64,000 nt of DNA from JAEUJM01 sp964635055 (lineage in GTDB: Bacteria; Actinomycetota; Acidimicrobiia; Acidimicrobiales; DATDAH01): the NCBI GenBank assembly GCA_964635055.1, contig CAZWMT010000004.1:179541-243540 (forward strand), in the 5' to 3' direction. Position numbers and translations under genes: made by a program. The notes under the pieces were generated by a model that ran no database searches, had not been told where the DNA came from, and saw only the letters and a program-made list of their open reading frames with translations. Shown here one piece after another: positions 62,907 to 64,000 of this stretch. The first letter of the stretch is position 1, and each line of letters opens with the position of its first letter.

Positions 62907-62945
62907 CATGCACTCTCATGATGTTTCGATATATCTGAGTGCATG
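62907..62945. promoter_or_regulatory. Inverted repeat overlapping the start of the AbiEi-like gene
   Basis: CATGCACTC (62907-62915) and GAGTGCATG (62937-62945) form a 9-bp inverted repeat; the right arm contains the ATG at 62943. Between the arms lies an AT-rich TATATC box 7 nt from the start. AbiEi-type regulators repress their own genes from inverted repeats, so this is a plausible autoregulatory operator. Confidence 0.55.
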
Positions 62946-63881
62946 GCCGATGGGATCGACCTCGCCATCTCCGTGCTCGCCGCCCGTCAGCGCAGCGTCT
63001 TCAGCCGCGCCCAGGCCCTGGCACTGGGCGCCGACGACAACCTGATCAGCCGGCGCCTCGCTCAGGGTCGGTGGGTGCGGCTGGCCCCTGGGGTCTATGG
63101 CCTGCCCGGCGTCGAGAACACGTTCGAGCGTCGGGTGTGGATCGCCTACCTCGGCACCAGCCCGTTGGCATCGGTCTCGTTCCAGACCGCCCCCGCCTTC
63201 TCGGGGTTCACAGGGTTCCCACGCCGCGAGGTCGTGCTCACCGTGCCCCACGGCGGGCACCATCGGATCCCCGGTGCGTTCGTGCACCAGATCAGCGACG
63301 TCCTCCCCCACCACCTCACGCTGCGCTTCGGCATGCGATGCACGACCCCCGAGCGCACTGCGGTCGACCTCGCAGCGATCTGCGGGGTGTCCCGGCTCTT
63401 CGAGACCGTCGACCACGCCCGCGTGCACGATCTCGTCGACGTCACGGGCATCGGCAGCGTCCTGCAGGATGTCGCTCGCCGAGGCAAGCCTGGCATGGCG
63501 AAGATGGCCTTCGTGCTCGACAAGCTCGGGCCGGGCAAGGTCCCGCCGCAGAGCGTGCTGGAGCGGGCCCTGCACGACCTTCTCGAGCACGGCGGCGAGC
63601 CGCCGCTCGAACGGCAGCACCCGCACCCCGGACGGGCAGTGCCGCCTGGCTGCGTCGACGGCGCCTACGTCGACGCGAAGATGATCGTCGAGGTCGACGG
63701 CCGGCGGTGGCACACCCGCATCGCCGACCTCAAGCGTGACCACGACCGCGACAATGAGGCCGGCCGGGCCGGCTGGTACACGCAGCGCCTGCTCTACGAG
63801 CACGTCAGGAGCGACCCCGAGGGTCAGTGCGCCCTCATCCGGGACACCCGCCTCATGCGCCTGGCCCAAATCGCCGCCTGA
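62943..63881 (+). CDS. AbiEi-like antitoxin domain / PD-(D/E)XK-like nuclease fusion protein
   Basis: Protein of 312 residues. The N-terminal part (about 1-60: VFSRAQALALGADDNLISRRLAQGRWVRLAPGVYGLPG) is the winged-helix module of the AbiEi antitoxin family. The C-terminal part (from about 235: VDGAYVDAKMIVEVDGRRWH, RDHDRDNEAGRAGWYTQRLLY) resembles the Vsr/DUF559 type of PD-(D/E)XK endonuclease fold with an acidic active site. Such AbiEi-DUF559 proteins are frequent in actinobacteria; the role (defence, regulation or selfish DNA) is not known. No AbiEii partner is present. It is flanked by palindromic repeats. Confidence 0.78.
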   Translation: MADGIDLAISVLAARQRSVFSRAQALALGADDNLISRRLAQGRWVRLAPGVYGLPGVENTFERRVWIAYLGTSPLASVSFQTAPAFSGFTGFPRREVVLTVPHGGHHRIPGAFVHQISDVLPHHLTLRFGMRCTTPERTAVDLAAICGVSRLFETVDHARVHDLVDVTGIGSVLQDVARRGKPGMAKMAFVLDKLGPGKVPPQSVLERALHDLLEHGGEPPLERQHPHPGRAVPPGCVDGAYVDAKMIVEVDGRRWHTRIADLKRDHDRDNEAGRAGWYTQRLLYEHVRSDPEGQCALIRDTRLMRLAQIAA

Positions 63882-63888
63882 CACGCCG

Positions 63889-64000
63889 ACGTTCTCGAGG
63901 CAATCACCCCCGGGTTCCGCCAGTCATTGCCTCGAGTTCAAGACACCGACGTTCTCGAGGCAATCACCCCCGGGTTCCGCCAGTCATTGCCTCGAGTTCA
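63889..64000. repeat. Palindromic repeat, units 2 and 3 (60-bp period)
   Basis: Two identical units start with GTTCTCGAGGCAATCACCCC (first at 63891, second at 63951) and end with CATTGCCTCGAGTTCA; the second runs to the window edge. Each has arms CTCGAGGCAAT and ATTGCCTCGAG around a less regular centre. They share both ends with unit 1 but not its centre. Confidence 0.85.

Noticed and set aside
63889..64000. CRISPR repeat-spacer units
   Set aside because: The 60-bp period is a complete repeat including the centre, with only two copies and no variable spacer; palindromic element is the better reading.

Overview
The window is high-GC bacterial DNA: GTG starts are frequent, genes often overlap by 4 bp, and many promoters look leaderless. 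The gene set (single-chain AceE-type pyruvate dehydrogenase E1, SUF system with SufU, sigma/anti-sigma pair of SigK/RskA type, methylsuccinyl-CoA-dehydrogenase-like enzyme, SRPBCC and Rieske proteins) points to Actinomycetota, most likely class Acidimicrobiia. That placement is inferred from gene content, not from a marker gene. I see no rRNA, tRNA, CRISPR array, integrase or transposase.

Layout. 0-4.3 kb: a hydroxylase-like protein, an SDR dehydrogenase and a large membrane glycosyltransferase-like protein. 4.3-12.2 kb: a hyuA-hyuB hydantoinase/oxoprolinase operon whose old downstream partner, a thioesterase-like gene, is now about 3.6 kb away. Between them sit a DUF4143-type ATPase, an Xre/RES toxin-antitoxin pair and an unknown gene, together with two extra copies of the hyuB 3' end. 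This looks like repeated insertion at one point in hyuB with the 3' end rebuilt each time. 12.3-20.4 kb: housekeeping genes (J-domain protein, rnhA, aceE, DNA glycosylase, hydrolase, acyl-CoA dehydrogenase) and a short terminated transcript with a mini-ORF at 18.5-18.7 kb.

20.6-38.6 kb: Fe-S assembly genes in three units, sufC-sufS-sufU, sufD-ferredoxin-sufC2 and sufB. They are interleaved with a cell-surface type cluster: glycosyltransferases, a B12-binding radical SAM enzyme, an SGNH membrane protein, and two paralogues with a reversed SRPBCC-Rieske domain order. A shared palindromic motif precedes the sufC and sufB units. 38.7-49 kb: a four-PAS GGDEF/EAL protein, a heterodimeric ABC exporter, gamma-carbonic anhydrase, flavin reductase, an MBL protein and two secreted ferritin-like proteins. 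49.4-54.4 kb: cupredoxin, anti-sigma and ECF sigma factors, then mutY, a methyltransferase, an SGNH hydrolase and a hotdog dehydratase.

54.4-60.9 kb holds four tandem paralogues of a radical SAM protein with an N-terminal Cys-rich (twitch/SPASM-like) domain and a C-terminal PAS-like domain. Three have the same leaderless promoter, and the copies show mosaic exchange. With the hyuB insertion locus, this array is the best candidate for an undescribed system here. The window ends with a methylsuccinyl-CoA-dehydrogenase-like gene and an AbiEi-like gene flanked by palindromic repeats.
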